64,000 bases of DNA from Phytohabitans maris (lineage in GTDB: Bacteria > Actinomycetota > Actinomycetes > Mycobacteriales > Micromonosporaceae): assembly GCF_031085175.1 (NCBI RefSeq), contig NZ_JAVHUY010000001.1:124001-188000 (forward strand), read 5' to 3'. The notes below the pieces were generated by a model. The model saw nothing but the letters and a program-made list of their open reading frames with translations. It searched no databases and was not told the DNA's origin. Below, in pieces: positions 15,824 through 22,540 of the stretch; within the stretch, counting starts at the first letter, position 1; the number at the start of each line of letters is the position of its first letter. The translations under genes and the position numbers were made by a program.

Positions 15824-17515
15824 ATGAGTAGGCAACGGCGTCGCAGCTGGTTCGCGCTGGCGTTGGCGGCTCTGCTGTCCAGCGGTGTGTTGGCGACCGG
15901 TGTCGTCCTGGCGTTCGCCGCTCCGGCACAGGCGGCCTCGCTCGGCGCTGTCACGATCACGCCGACCAACGGCACGGTCGACGCCAGCCCGATGTTTACG
16001 TCGGCGACGTCGTCGGCGGCGTGCCCGAGTACGTTCGGGGAGAACGCGGGTCTGCGGGTGGGTCCGGTTGGTGGTCCGTATCAGAACTTGGGCCGTCCGT
16101 TGGGCGGGGGCGGGTATGACCAGGCTCCGGTGACGATTGCGCCGAACCGGTCGTTGGCGCAGGCGTTGGGTGTTACGACGGTTACGCCGGGCAGCTACCT
16201 GATCATCATCGAGTGTTTCAGCCTGACCGCGGGCCGGCACGCCGACGAGTTCCAGCTCCCCATCGTGGTCTGCGACGGCGCGACCTGGACGACGGAAGCG
16301 GCCTGTGGGGGCGCCGCGGCGACGACCACGACCCTCACCGCCGATCCCTCCGACGATGTGCCGGTGGGCACGCCCGTCACCTTGACCGCCACCGTCAGCC
16401 CGGCGTCGGCCGCCGGCACCGTCCAGTTCCGGCGGAAGGTCAAGGACACGACGGATTCGGTGAACATCGGCGAGCCGGTGACCGTGGACGCCAACGGCAA
16501 GGCGACGCTGCCGGACGCCGATCTCCCCCTGCCCAGCGGCAACAAGGTGCAGTACCTGGTCTCCGCCGCCTTCGCTCCCACCGACGCGAACGCGTTCCTG
16601 GCTTCGACATCCGGCGAGGTTGAGGTCACCATCTTCCGCGGGGGCACACCAACGGAGACCGAACTGACCGTCACGCCGGAGAGCCCGGCGCCGTCCGGCG
16701 CCAAAATCGTGCTGTCCGCCGCGGTGCTCAGCAACACCGAGGAGCAGCTCGCCGGCTCGGTGAAGTTCGCCTGGCGCCCGGAGACCGCGGGCTCGGCCGA
16801 GACGGCCATCGGTACGGTGCCACTCACCGCGGGGTCGGCGCAGGCCGAGGTCTCCGGACTCGCCGACGGCCGGTACATATTCACGGCCAGCTTCGTCCCG
16901 ACGGACCCGGTCGCGATCGCTGGATCGGACGACCTCACCGAGGTGTACGTGATCGGCGAGGCACCGGCCGGGGCGGCCGACACGACGACGACGCTGGTGC
17001 CGAACCCGACCTCGCCGCAGGCGCAAGGTACGGACGTGACGCTGACCGCCACGGTCGCTCCGAACACCGCCGCCGGCACCGTGCGGTTCATGGACGGTGC
17101 CACGCAGATCGGCACCGACCAGGCGGTCGCGAACGGCGTCGCCAGCGTGAGCACGAGCGCCCTGTCGGTCGGCAGCCATACGCTGACCGCCGTCTTCACA
17201 CCGACCGACGCCAACGCCTTCAAGGCGTCGACCTCCACCGCCCTGACGTACCAGATCACCGGTGACGGTGATGGAGATGGTGACGGGGATGGTGACGGGG
17301 ATGGCGACGGGGACGGCGATGGAGATGGCGACGGCGACGGAGATGGTGACGGGGACGGCGGCGGTGGGGGATCGCTGGCCAGCACCGGTACGCCGCTCAT
17401 CGCGATCGGCGCCTCGGGCCTCGCGCTGATCGGCGTGGGCACGGGCGCGATGCTCCTGACCCGCCGCCGGCGCCCCGAGCCGCAGCCGGTGAGCTGGCCG
17501 GACGAGACCGAATGA
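15824..17515 (+). CDS. LAxTG-anchored Ig-like surface protein
   Basis: A protein of 563 residues. Signal peptide 1-37; the repeated module of about 110 residues (about 38-148, with AACPSTFGENAGLRVGP and IIECFSLTAGRH); three Ig-like repeats (about 160-265, 275-385 and 390-478; typical ends FAPTDANAFLAST and FTPTDANAFKAST); a (Gly-Asp)16 stalk 480-511; then a full cell-wall sorting signal: LASTG (518-522), hydrophobic helix and RRRR. LAxTG is the motif of class E sortases. The next gene is a sortase homologue and overlaps by 4 nt. The protein should project from the wall. The module DNA at 16118-16260 is almost identical to that in the gene at 19695. Confidence 0.88.
   Translation: MSRQRRRSWFALALAALLSSGVLATGVVLAFAAPAQAASLGAVTITPTNGTVDASPMFTSATSSAACPSTFGENAGLRVGPVGGPYQNLGRPLGGGGYDQAPVTIAPNRSLAQALGVTTVTPGSYLIIIECFSLTAGRHADEFQLPIVVCDGATWTTEAACGGAAATTTTLTADPSDDVPVGTPVTLTATVSPASAAGTVQFRRKVKDTTDSVNIGEPVTVDANGKATLPDADLPLPSGNKVQYLVSAAFAPTDANAFLASTSGEVEVTIFRGGTPTETELTVTPESPAPSGAKIVLSAAVLSNTEEQLAGSVKFAWRPETAGSAETAIGTVPLTAGSAQAEVSGLADGRYIFTASFVPTDPVAIAGSDDLTEVYVIGEAPAGAADTTTTLVPNPTSPQAQGTDVTLTATVAPNTAAGTVRFMDGATQIGTDQAVANGVASVSTSALSVGSHTLTAVFTPTDANAFKASTSTALTYQITGDGDGDGDGDGDGDGDGDGDGDGDGDGDGDGDGGGGGSLASTGTPLIAIGASGLALIGVGTGAMLLTRRRRPEPQPVSWPDETE
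16118..16260 (+). repeat. near-identical module segment (copy 1 of 2; copy 2 at 19974-20116)
   Basis: Over 143 nt the genes at 15824 and 19695 differ by one silent base at 16199, while flanking module sequence differs at many third positions. Both copies use T- and G-ending codons (GTT, GGT, TTG) that are uncommon nearby. This indicates recent gene conversion or duplication. Confidence 0.8.
17261..17356 (+). repeat. imperfect hexanucleotide repeat coding (Gly-Asp)16
   Basis: Sixteen copies of GGN-GAY encode the stalk just before the LASTG signal. Third positions vary between copies. The run could gain or lose units by slippage without shifting frame. Alternating Gly-Asp could bind calcium or act as a flexible acidic spacer through the wall. 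Confidence 0.9.
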
Positions 17516-18522
17516 CCGTCACGATGGACCAGCCGCCGGCCGCGAGCCCGCCTCGCGAGCCGGCGGCGCCGGTCCCGCCGCCTTCCGCGCCCGCCCCGTC
17601 ACCCCAGCCGGCGCCGGCGCCACCACCGCGGCCCGGGTCCGCCCCGATCCGGTTGGCGCTCCAGGTGCCGGGCATCGCGCTGAGCATCCTCGCCGCGGTG
17701 GCACTCGGCTTCGTCGTGCACCTGACGCTGCTGTCCCAGGTGCAGTACGAGCGCAACCAGCAGACCGCGTACGCGGACTTCCGGGCCGAGCTCGCCCGGG
17801 GCACGGCGCCGGTGGGGCAGACCCGGGTGGAGTTCGCGGACGGCGCCGAGGAGGGCACCGAGCGCCTCGTCGAGCCCGGGTCGGCCGTGGCCGTGCTCCG
17901 GATCCCGGCGATCGGCCTGCGCACCGTCGTCTTCGAAGGGACCAGCGGCGAGGTGCTCCAGCAGGGCCCGGGGCACCGCCGGGACAGCGTGCTGCCCGGG
18001 CAGGCCGGCACCGCCGTCGTGATGGGGCGGCGGGCGTCGTACGGCGGGCCGTTTCGCGACCTGGACCTGCTGCTGCCCGGCGACCGGATCACCGTGACGA
18101 CCGGCCAGGGCGAGCACGAGTACCGGGTGCTCGGGCTCCGCTACCCCGGCGAGCCCGCCCCGGCACCGCTGGCCGAGGGGAAGGGGCGGATGACGCTGGT
18201 CACCGCCGACGGCGATCCGTTCGTGCCACGGGACATCCTGCGCGTCGACGCCGAGCTGACCAGCCCGACGCAGCTGGCACCGGCGCGCAAGTTCACCGCC
18301 GCGTCGCTGCCGCCCGCCGAGGCCGCGCTGGCCACCGACCCGGCCGCCTGGACGCCGCTCATGCTCTGGAGCCAGGGGTTGCTGCTCGCCACGCTCGCGA
18401 TCACCTACCTGCGGGCCCGCTGGGGCGGCTGGCAGGCGTGGATCGTCGGCGCGCCGGTCCTGCTCGCTTTCGGGCTGGCCATCGCCGACCAGGCCGCGCG
18501 GCTGCTGCCCAACCTCCTATAG
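17512..18522 (+). CDS. class E sortase homologue lacking catalytic Cys and His
   Basis: A membrane protein of 336 residues: Pro/Ala-rich cytosolic N-terminus 1-45, helix about 48-74, sortase-fold domain about 120-250, then two C-terminal helices (about 283-300 and 308-326). The class E signature is unmistakable: GPGH (153-156), LPGQAGTAVVMGRR, YGGPFRDLDLLLPGD. But the catalytic His of the usual GHR triplet is Arg 173 (GRR), and the catalytic Cys of the usual TLTTC is Ala 232 (TLVTA). Only a candidate Arg remains (Arg 240). It should be unable to transpeptidate and may be a pseudoenzyme that holds or presents surface proteins. It is coupled to the LASTG protein (ATGA overlap) and followed by pstB. 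Confidence 0.85.
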   Translation: MTVTMDQPPAASPPREPAAPVPPPSAPAPSPQPAPAPPPRPGSAPIRLALQVPGIALSILAAVALGFVVHLTLLSQVQYERNQQTAYADFRAELARGTAPVGQTRVEFADGAEEGTERLVEPGSAVAVLRIPAIGLRTVVFEGTSGEVLQQGPGHRRDSVLPGQAGTAVVMGRRASYGGPFRDLDLLLPGDRITVTTGQGEHEYRVLGLRYPGEPAPAPLAEGKGRMTLVTADGDPFVPRDILRVDAELTSPTQLAPARKFTAASLPPAEAALATDPAAWTPLMLWSQGLLLATLAITYLRARWGGWQAWIVGAPVLLAFGLAIADQAARLLPNLL

Positions 18523-18546
18523 GGATAGTCCAGAAAGGATAGTGCC

Positions 18547-19407
18547 GTGACCAAGCTCGACGACGCGACCATGGTCGACCTCGGCCCGCCGGTCGCCGGT
18601 ACGGCGCCGGTGCCCCGGCCCGCGGCCCACGGCCTGGCCAGCCTGGATGCGCGGTCGATCTCCGCTTGGTTCGGCGACCACAAGGTGCTCGACCGGGTCT
18701 CGCTGACCATGCCGGCGGGCAAGGTGACCGCGCTGATCGGACCCTCCGGCTGTGGCAAGTCGACGTTCCTGCGGATCCTCAACCGGATGCACGAGCTCGT
18801 ACCCAGCGCGTCGCTCGCCGGTGAGGTACTGCTCGACGGGCGCGACCTCTACTCGGCCGAGCGGCGCATCACGGACGCCCGCCGCCAGGTCGGCATGGTG
18901 TTTCAGAAGCCGAACCCGTTTCCGGCGATGTCCATCTACGACAACGTCGTGGCCGGGCTCAAGCTCACCGGTGTCAAGGTGTCCCGGAGCGGGCGGGACG
19001 ACCTGGTGGAGGAGACGCTGACCAAGGCCGGGCTCTGGAAAGAGGTCCGGGATCGGCTGCGCCAGCCCGGCGGCGCGCTCTCCGGCGGGCAGCAGCAGCG
19101 GCTCTGCATCGCGCGCTCGCTCGCGGTACGCCCCCGCGTGCTGCTGATGGACGAGCCGTGTTCGGCGCTCGACCCGACCTCCACGCGGCGCATCGAAGAG
19201 ACCATCGCCGAGCTTGTCCACGAGGTCACCATCGTCATCGTCACGCACAACATGCAGCAGGCCGCCCGCGTCTCGCACCTGTGCGCGTTCTTCCTCGCCT
19301 CGCAGGGAACGCCCGGCGTGATCGTGGAGCACGGCGCGACCTCGGCGATGTTCGACCATCCACAAGACCCTCGCACTGCCGACTATGTCCATGGCCGGTT
19401 CGGCTGA
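18547..19407 (+). CDS. pstB: phosphate-type ABC transporter ATPase PstB
   Basis: A protein of 286 residues from GTG 18547, with AGAAAGGA just upstream. Walker A GPSGCGKST (65-73), Q-loop VFQKPNPFPAMSIYDNV, signature LSGGQQQRL, Walker B VLLMDEP and switch His in VTHNMQQAARVS are all intact. FQKPNPFPMSIYDNV-like sequence is diagnostic of PstB. The first 30 residues are an extra Pro/Ala-rich tail. It is separated from pstCA by four surface-protein or binding-protein genes, an unusual order, and no phoU follows. Confidence 0.95.
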   Translation: MTKLDDATMVDLGPPVAGTAPVPRPAAHGLASLDARSISAWFGDHKVLDRVSLTMPAGKVTALIGPSGCGKSTFLRILNRMHELVPSASLAGEVLLDGRDLYSAERRITDARRQVGMVFQKPNPFPAMSIYDNVVAGLKLTGVKVSRSGRDDLVEETLTKAGLWKEVRDRLRQPGGALSGGQQQRLCIARSLAVRPRVLLMDEPCSALDPTSTRRIEETIAELVHEVTIVIVTHNMQQAARVSHLCAFFLASQGTPGVIVEHGATSAMFDHPQDPRTADYVHGRFG

Positions 19408-19420
19408 GAAGACCCGCCTG

Positions 19421-19472
19421 TGATCAAAGCTCCCCTCACGTCGCTAGAACGACCTGAGGGGAGCTTTGATCA
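19421..19472. terminator. perfect 18-bp inverted repeat, bidirectional terminator
   Basis: TGATCAAAGCTCCCCTCA (19421-19438) pairs perfectly with 19455-19472; the 16-nt loop itself holds GTCG/CGAC. It begins 14 nt after the pstB stop. The stem has A/T-rich outer ends, so it works as a terminator on either strand. The remainder of the 287-nt gap to 19694 holds a single PHO-like half unit (TTCACCTGATG, 19542-19552) and a GAGAGGAAG ribosome site. Confidence 0.75.
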
Positions 19473-19694
19473 CCCTGACGCCGTAAAGCCGGCCGCCTTC
19501 GGCCCATGCGCGGCCATCCGAATGGTCTTTTGCTCACGCCCTTCACCTGATGAAGGCGCACCGAGAATTCGCCTTCCGCACGTTCGGCGGTGACGTTGGC
19601 CTGCCTACCGGGTCACGGCTGCTGGAGAGCCTGATTGCCGGTCGGGTCACCAGGACCTGGCCTGGGCATCATCCTCAGCGAGAGGAAGTGATTC

Positions 19695-20903
19695 ATGAGC
19701 AAGCGCATGTTCGCTCGTGCGGGCGCGCTGCTTGGTGCCGCCGTCATGTCGGCGGGCGTACTCGTGGCGGTCGCGTCGCCCGCGCAGGCGGCGTCGCTGG
19801 GCGGGATCGACATCACGCCGGCGAACGGCACCGTGGACGCCAGCCCGATGTTCACGTCGGCGACGTCGTCGGCCCCGTGCCCGAGCACGTTCGGGGAGAA
19901 CGCGGGTCTGCGGGTCGGTCCGGTCGGTGGTCCGTACCAGAACCTGGGCCGTCCGCTGGGCGGGGGCGGGTACGACCAGGCTCCGGTGACGATTGCGCCG
20001 AACCGGTCGTTGGCGCAGGCGTTGGGTGTTACGACGGTTACGCCGGGCAGCTACTTGATCATCATCGAGTGTTTCAGCCTGACCGCGGGCCGGCACGCCG
20101 ACGAGTTCCAGCTCCCGATCGTCGTCGAGGGCACCAACTGGCGGGTCGACAGCGGGCCGGTGGCCGAGGACACCACCACCACGCTCGCCGTCTCCCCGGC
20201 GACCGTCGAGTCGGGCGCCGAGGTCACGCTGACCGCGACCGTCGCTCCGTCCACCGCTGAGGGCACCGTGCAGTTCCGCCGGGGCGCCAGCACCGTGATC
20301 GGCACCGCGCCGGTCGCCAGCGGTACCGCCACGCTGACCACCACGTCGCTGCCGATCGGGACCCACTCGATCACGGCGGTCTTCACGCCGGCCAACGCGT
20401 CGGCGTTCAACCCCTCCACCTCCTCGCCGCAGTCCGTCACGGTCGAGCTCGGCGACGGCCCGGCGGCGGCGCAGGAGATCGTCGCGGACATCACGCCGGG
20501 CGCGTTCAGCCTGGCGGTGGCCGGCAACAGCGCCGTCCTCGAGGGCGGCACCGTCGGTGGCACCGCGACCGGTGACCTGCAGACGGCCACGGTGACCGAC
20601 CTGCGCGGCAGCAACGCGGGCTGGGACCTGACCGGCCAGCTGGAGGACTTCAACACCACCCCGGCCACGACCGCGATCGGGGCCGCCAACCTGACCTGGG
20701 CGCCGACCGCGAGCAAGACCAGCGGTTCGGGTTCGGTCACGGCGGGTGCCGGTGCCGACCTCGGCGCCACCCGCACCCTCTGCACGGCCGCCGAGTCGAG
20801 CAGCGCCGGTGTGTTCGACTGCGGCGCCGGCCTGACGCTGTCGGTGCCGGACACCGCCGCGCCGGGCGGGTACGCCGCCACCCTGACCCTGACGCTGGCC
20901 TGA
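19695..20903 (+). CDS. secreted WxL-type surface protein
   Basis: A protein of 402 residues. Signal peptide 1-32; the repeated module about 33-145 (same Cys pair, PSTFGENAGLRVGP, IIIECFSLTAGRH); one Ig-like domain about 150-250 (TITLTATV-type strands, FTPANASAFNPST); and a C-terminal domain about 255-402. That last domain has TVTDLRGSNAGWDLTG and ends YAATLTLTLA, the pattern of WxL domains (first WxL as W-D-L; final strand normally TWTL). WxL domains bind peptidoglycan non-covalently, which fits the absence of a sorting signal or anchor. The next gene encodes a WxL-interacting DUF916 protein, as in known WxL operons of Firmicutes. Confidence 0.75.
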   Translation: MSKRMFARAGALLGAAVMSAGVLVAVASPAQAASLGGIDITPANGTVDASPMFTSATSSAPCPSTFGENAGLRVGPVGGPYQNLGRPLGGGGYDQAPVTIAPNRSLAQALGVTTVTPGSYLIIIECFSLTAGRHADEFQLPIVVEGTNWRVDSGPVAEDTTTTLAVSPATVESGAEVTLTATVAPSTAEGTVQFRRGASTVIGTAPVASGTATLTTTSLPIGTHSITAVFTPANASAFNPSTSSPQSVTVELGDGPAAAQEIVADITPGAFSLAVAGNSAVLEGGTVGGTATGDLQTATVTDLRGSNAGWDLTGQLEDFNTTPATTAIGAANLTWAPTASKTSGSGSVTAGAGADLGATRTLCTAAESSSAGVFDCGAGLTLSVPDTAAPGGYAATLTLTLA

Positions 20904-20937
20904 TCACCTCGATCGAGCCCAGCCACGGGTTGACCTA

Positions 20938-20977
20938 GGCGGAGGTGTCGTGGGCGATAGCCCGCGGCACCTCCGCC
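20938..20977 (+). terminator. terminator of the WxL-type gene
   Basis: An 18-bp stem (20938-20955 with 20960-20977), two G-U pairs, tetraloop GATA, 34 nt after the stop. Confidence 0.75.
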
Positions 20978-21014
20978 GCATGCCTGTTTCCGGACCCCAC
21001 GAGGAGCCCGAGCC

Positions 21015-22490
21015 ATGACACCCGCCCGACCCGTCCGATCCCGGCTCGCCGCGCGCGCCGGGCTTCTGTTCGCTCTGCTGGCCGTGCTCCTCGCGGCGCA
21101 GCCGCCCGCCGCCGCGAGCGCCGCCCCCGCTGCTCCGGCGAAGGCGCCGACCGCGCCGGCCAAGGCGCCCGGGGACGACTTCAAGTGGAGCGTCGTACCG
21201 TCCAGCCCGACCGGCCCGACGGTGCGCAGCCGGTTCGAGTACGGGCTCAAACCGGGCGAGGAGGTGTCCGACTGGGTCGCCGTGAGCAACCTCGGCAAGA
21301 AGCCGCTGAAGGTGTCGGTGTACGGCACGGACGCGTTCAACGCCCCGGACGGTGGCTTCGCCCTGCTCCCCGCGAGCGAGCAGCCGAAGGACGTCGGGTC
21401 GTGGATCACGCTGCCCCGCAAGGACTACACGGTGCCGGTGGGCAAGCGGGTGGACATCCCGTTCAAGGTGAAGCTCCCCGCCAACGCCGAACCCGGCGAC
21501 CACATCGGCGGCCTGATCGCGTCGGCCACCGAGAGCACCACCAACGAGCAGGGTCAGCAGGTGAACGTCGAGCGCCGGATCGCGGCCCGCGTCTACCTCC
21601 GGGTCGACGGACCGGTCCAGCCGGCCGCGGAGATCACCCGAGTCGACGTCCAGTACGACAACCCGGCGGTCCCGTTCGGCGGCGGTGACATGACCGTCAC
21701 GTACCAGGTCGCGAACACCGGCAACGTGCGTTTCGGCGGCAAGGCGCGGATCGAGGTACGCGGACCGCTCGGCATCCGGGTCGCCAACAGCGAGGTGATC
21801 GACATCCCGGAGCTGCTGCCCGACTCGGAGATCCGGATCACCCGCAAGCTGGCGGGGGTCTTCCCGGCCGGGTGGCTCGACGCCCAGGTCACCGTCAACC
21901 CGCAGGTCGAAAACACGGCGCTCTCGCTGACCGAGTCCCGCTCGATGTGGGCGGTACCGTGGCTCCTCGTCGCGGTGCTCCTGCTCGTCGTGGGGCTGCT
22001 GCTGTTCTGGCTGCTCTGGCGGCGGCGTGCCCGGCGGTTGGCCGCGGCGGCCGGGCTGGACGGCTCCGCCGAGGCGGTGACGTTGGCCACGACGCCGCGC
22101 AGCCGTGCCGTGCTTCTGGTCGCGGCGGCGTTCGCGCTGCTCGGCGCGCCGGGCGCCGCGCCGGCCGGGGCGCCGGAAGGCATCGAACCCACCGCGAACG
22201 TGGAGATCGAGGTGTCGATCGCGCCAGCCTCCCCGACGGCCTCGCCGTCCCCGACGGCCTCGCCAAGCGCGTCGCCGACCGCGTCGCCGACCGCCTCGCC
22301 GAGCGAATCACCGAGCGAGTCGTCCAGCCCGTCGCCGAGCCCGACCGACGGGCCCAGCGGCGGCGGCGACGGCCTGGCCCGCACCGGGCTGGCGATCGGC
22401 GCGTTCGTCGCCGCCGGTGCCGCGCTCGTCGGCGGCGGAGCGGGCCTGCGCGTCCTCGGCCGGCGCCGGGGCGCCCCGAACGACCGGTGA
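21015..22490 (+). CDS. DUF916 (WxL-interacting type) protein with LARTG signal
   Basis: A protein of 491 residues. Signal peptide 1-40; DUF916-type domain about 55-200 (FEYGLKPGEEVSDWVAVSN, GDHIGGLIAS); a second beta-rich domain about 205-305 (DNPAVPFGGGDMTVTYQVANT); helix 312-335 and RRRARR. In known WxL-interacting proteins the chain ends here. This one continues with a second hydrophobic stretch that looks like a signal peptide (364-386), an Ala/Ser/Pro stalk 405-450, LARTG (454-458), another helix and RRR. It therefore looks like a fusion of a DUF916 protein with a small LAxTG-anchored protein. Its neighbour at 19695 is the likely WxL partner. Confidence 0.8.
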   Translation: MTPARPVRSRLAARAGLLFALLAVLLAAQPPAAASAAPAAPAKAPTAPAKAPGDDFKWSVVPSSPTGPTVRSRFEYGLKPGEEVSDWVAVSNLGKKPLKVSVYGTDAFNAPDGGFALLPASEQPKDVGSWITLPRKDYTVPVGKRVDIPFKVKLPANAEPGDHIGGLIASATESTTNEQGQQVNVERRIAARVYLRVDGPVQPAAEITRVDVQYDNPAVPFGGGDMTVTYQVANTGNVRFGGKARIEVRGPLGIRVANSEVIDIPELLPDSEIRITRKLAGVFPAGWLDAQVTVNPQVENTALSLTESRSMWAVPWLLVAVLLLVVGLLLFWLLWRRRARRLAAAAGLDGSAEAVTLATTPRSRAVLLVAAAFALLGAPGAAPAGAPEGIEPTANVEIEVSIAPASPTASPSPTASPSASPTASPTASPSESPSESSSPSPSPTDGPSGGGDGLARTGLAIGAFVAAGAALVGGGAGLRVLGRRRGAPNDR

Positions 22491-22540
22491 CCCCAGGGAG
22501 GTGCCGCGGCGCCCGTGACGGGTGAGGCAGGATGTAGGTC

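Noticed and set aside
17261-17356. Hexanucleotide run considered as a CRISPR-like array
   Set aside because: Units are 6 nt, in frame and coding for Gly-Asp; there are no spacers and no cas genes.
19542-19552. TTCACCTGATG before the WxL-type gene as a PHO box
   Set aside because: A single half unit without the following repeats; kept only as a remark.
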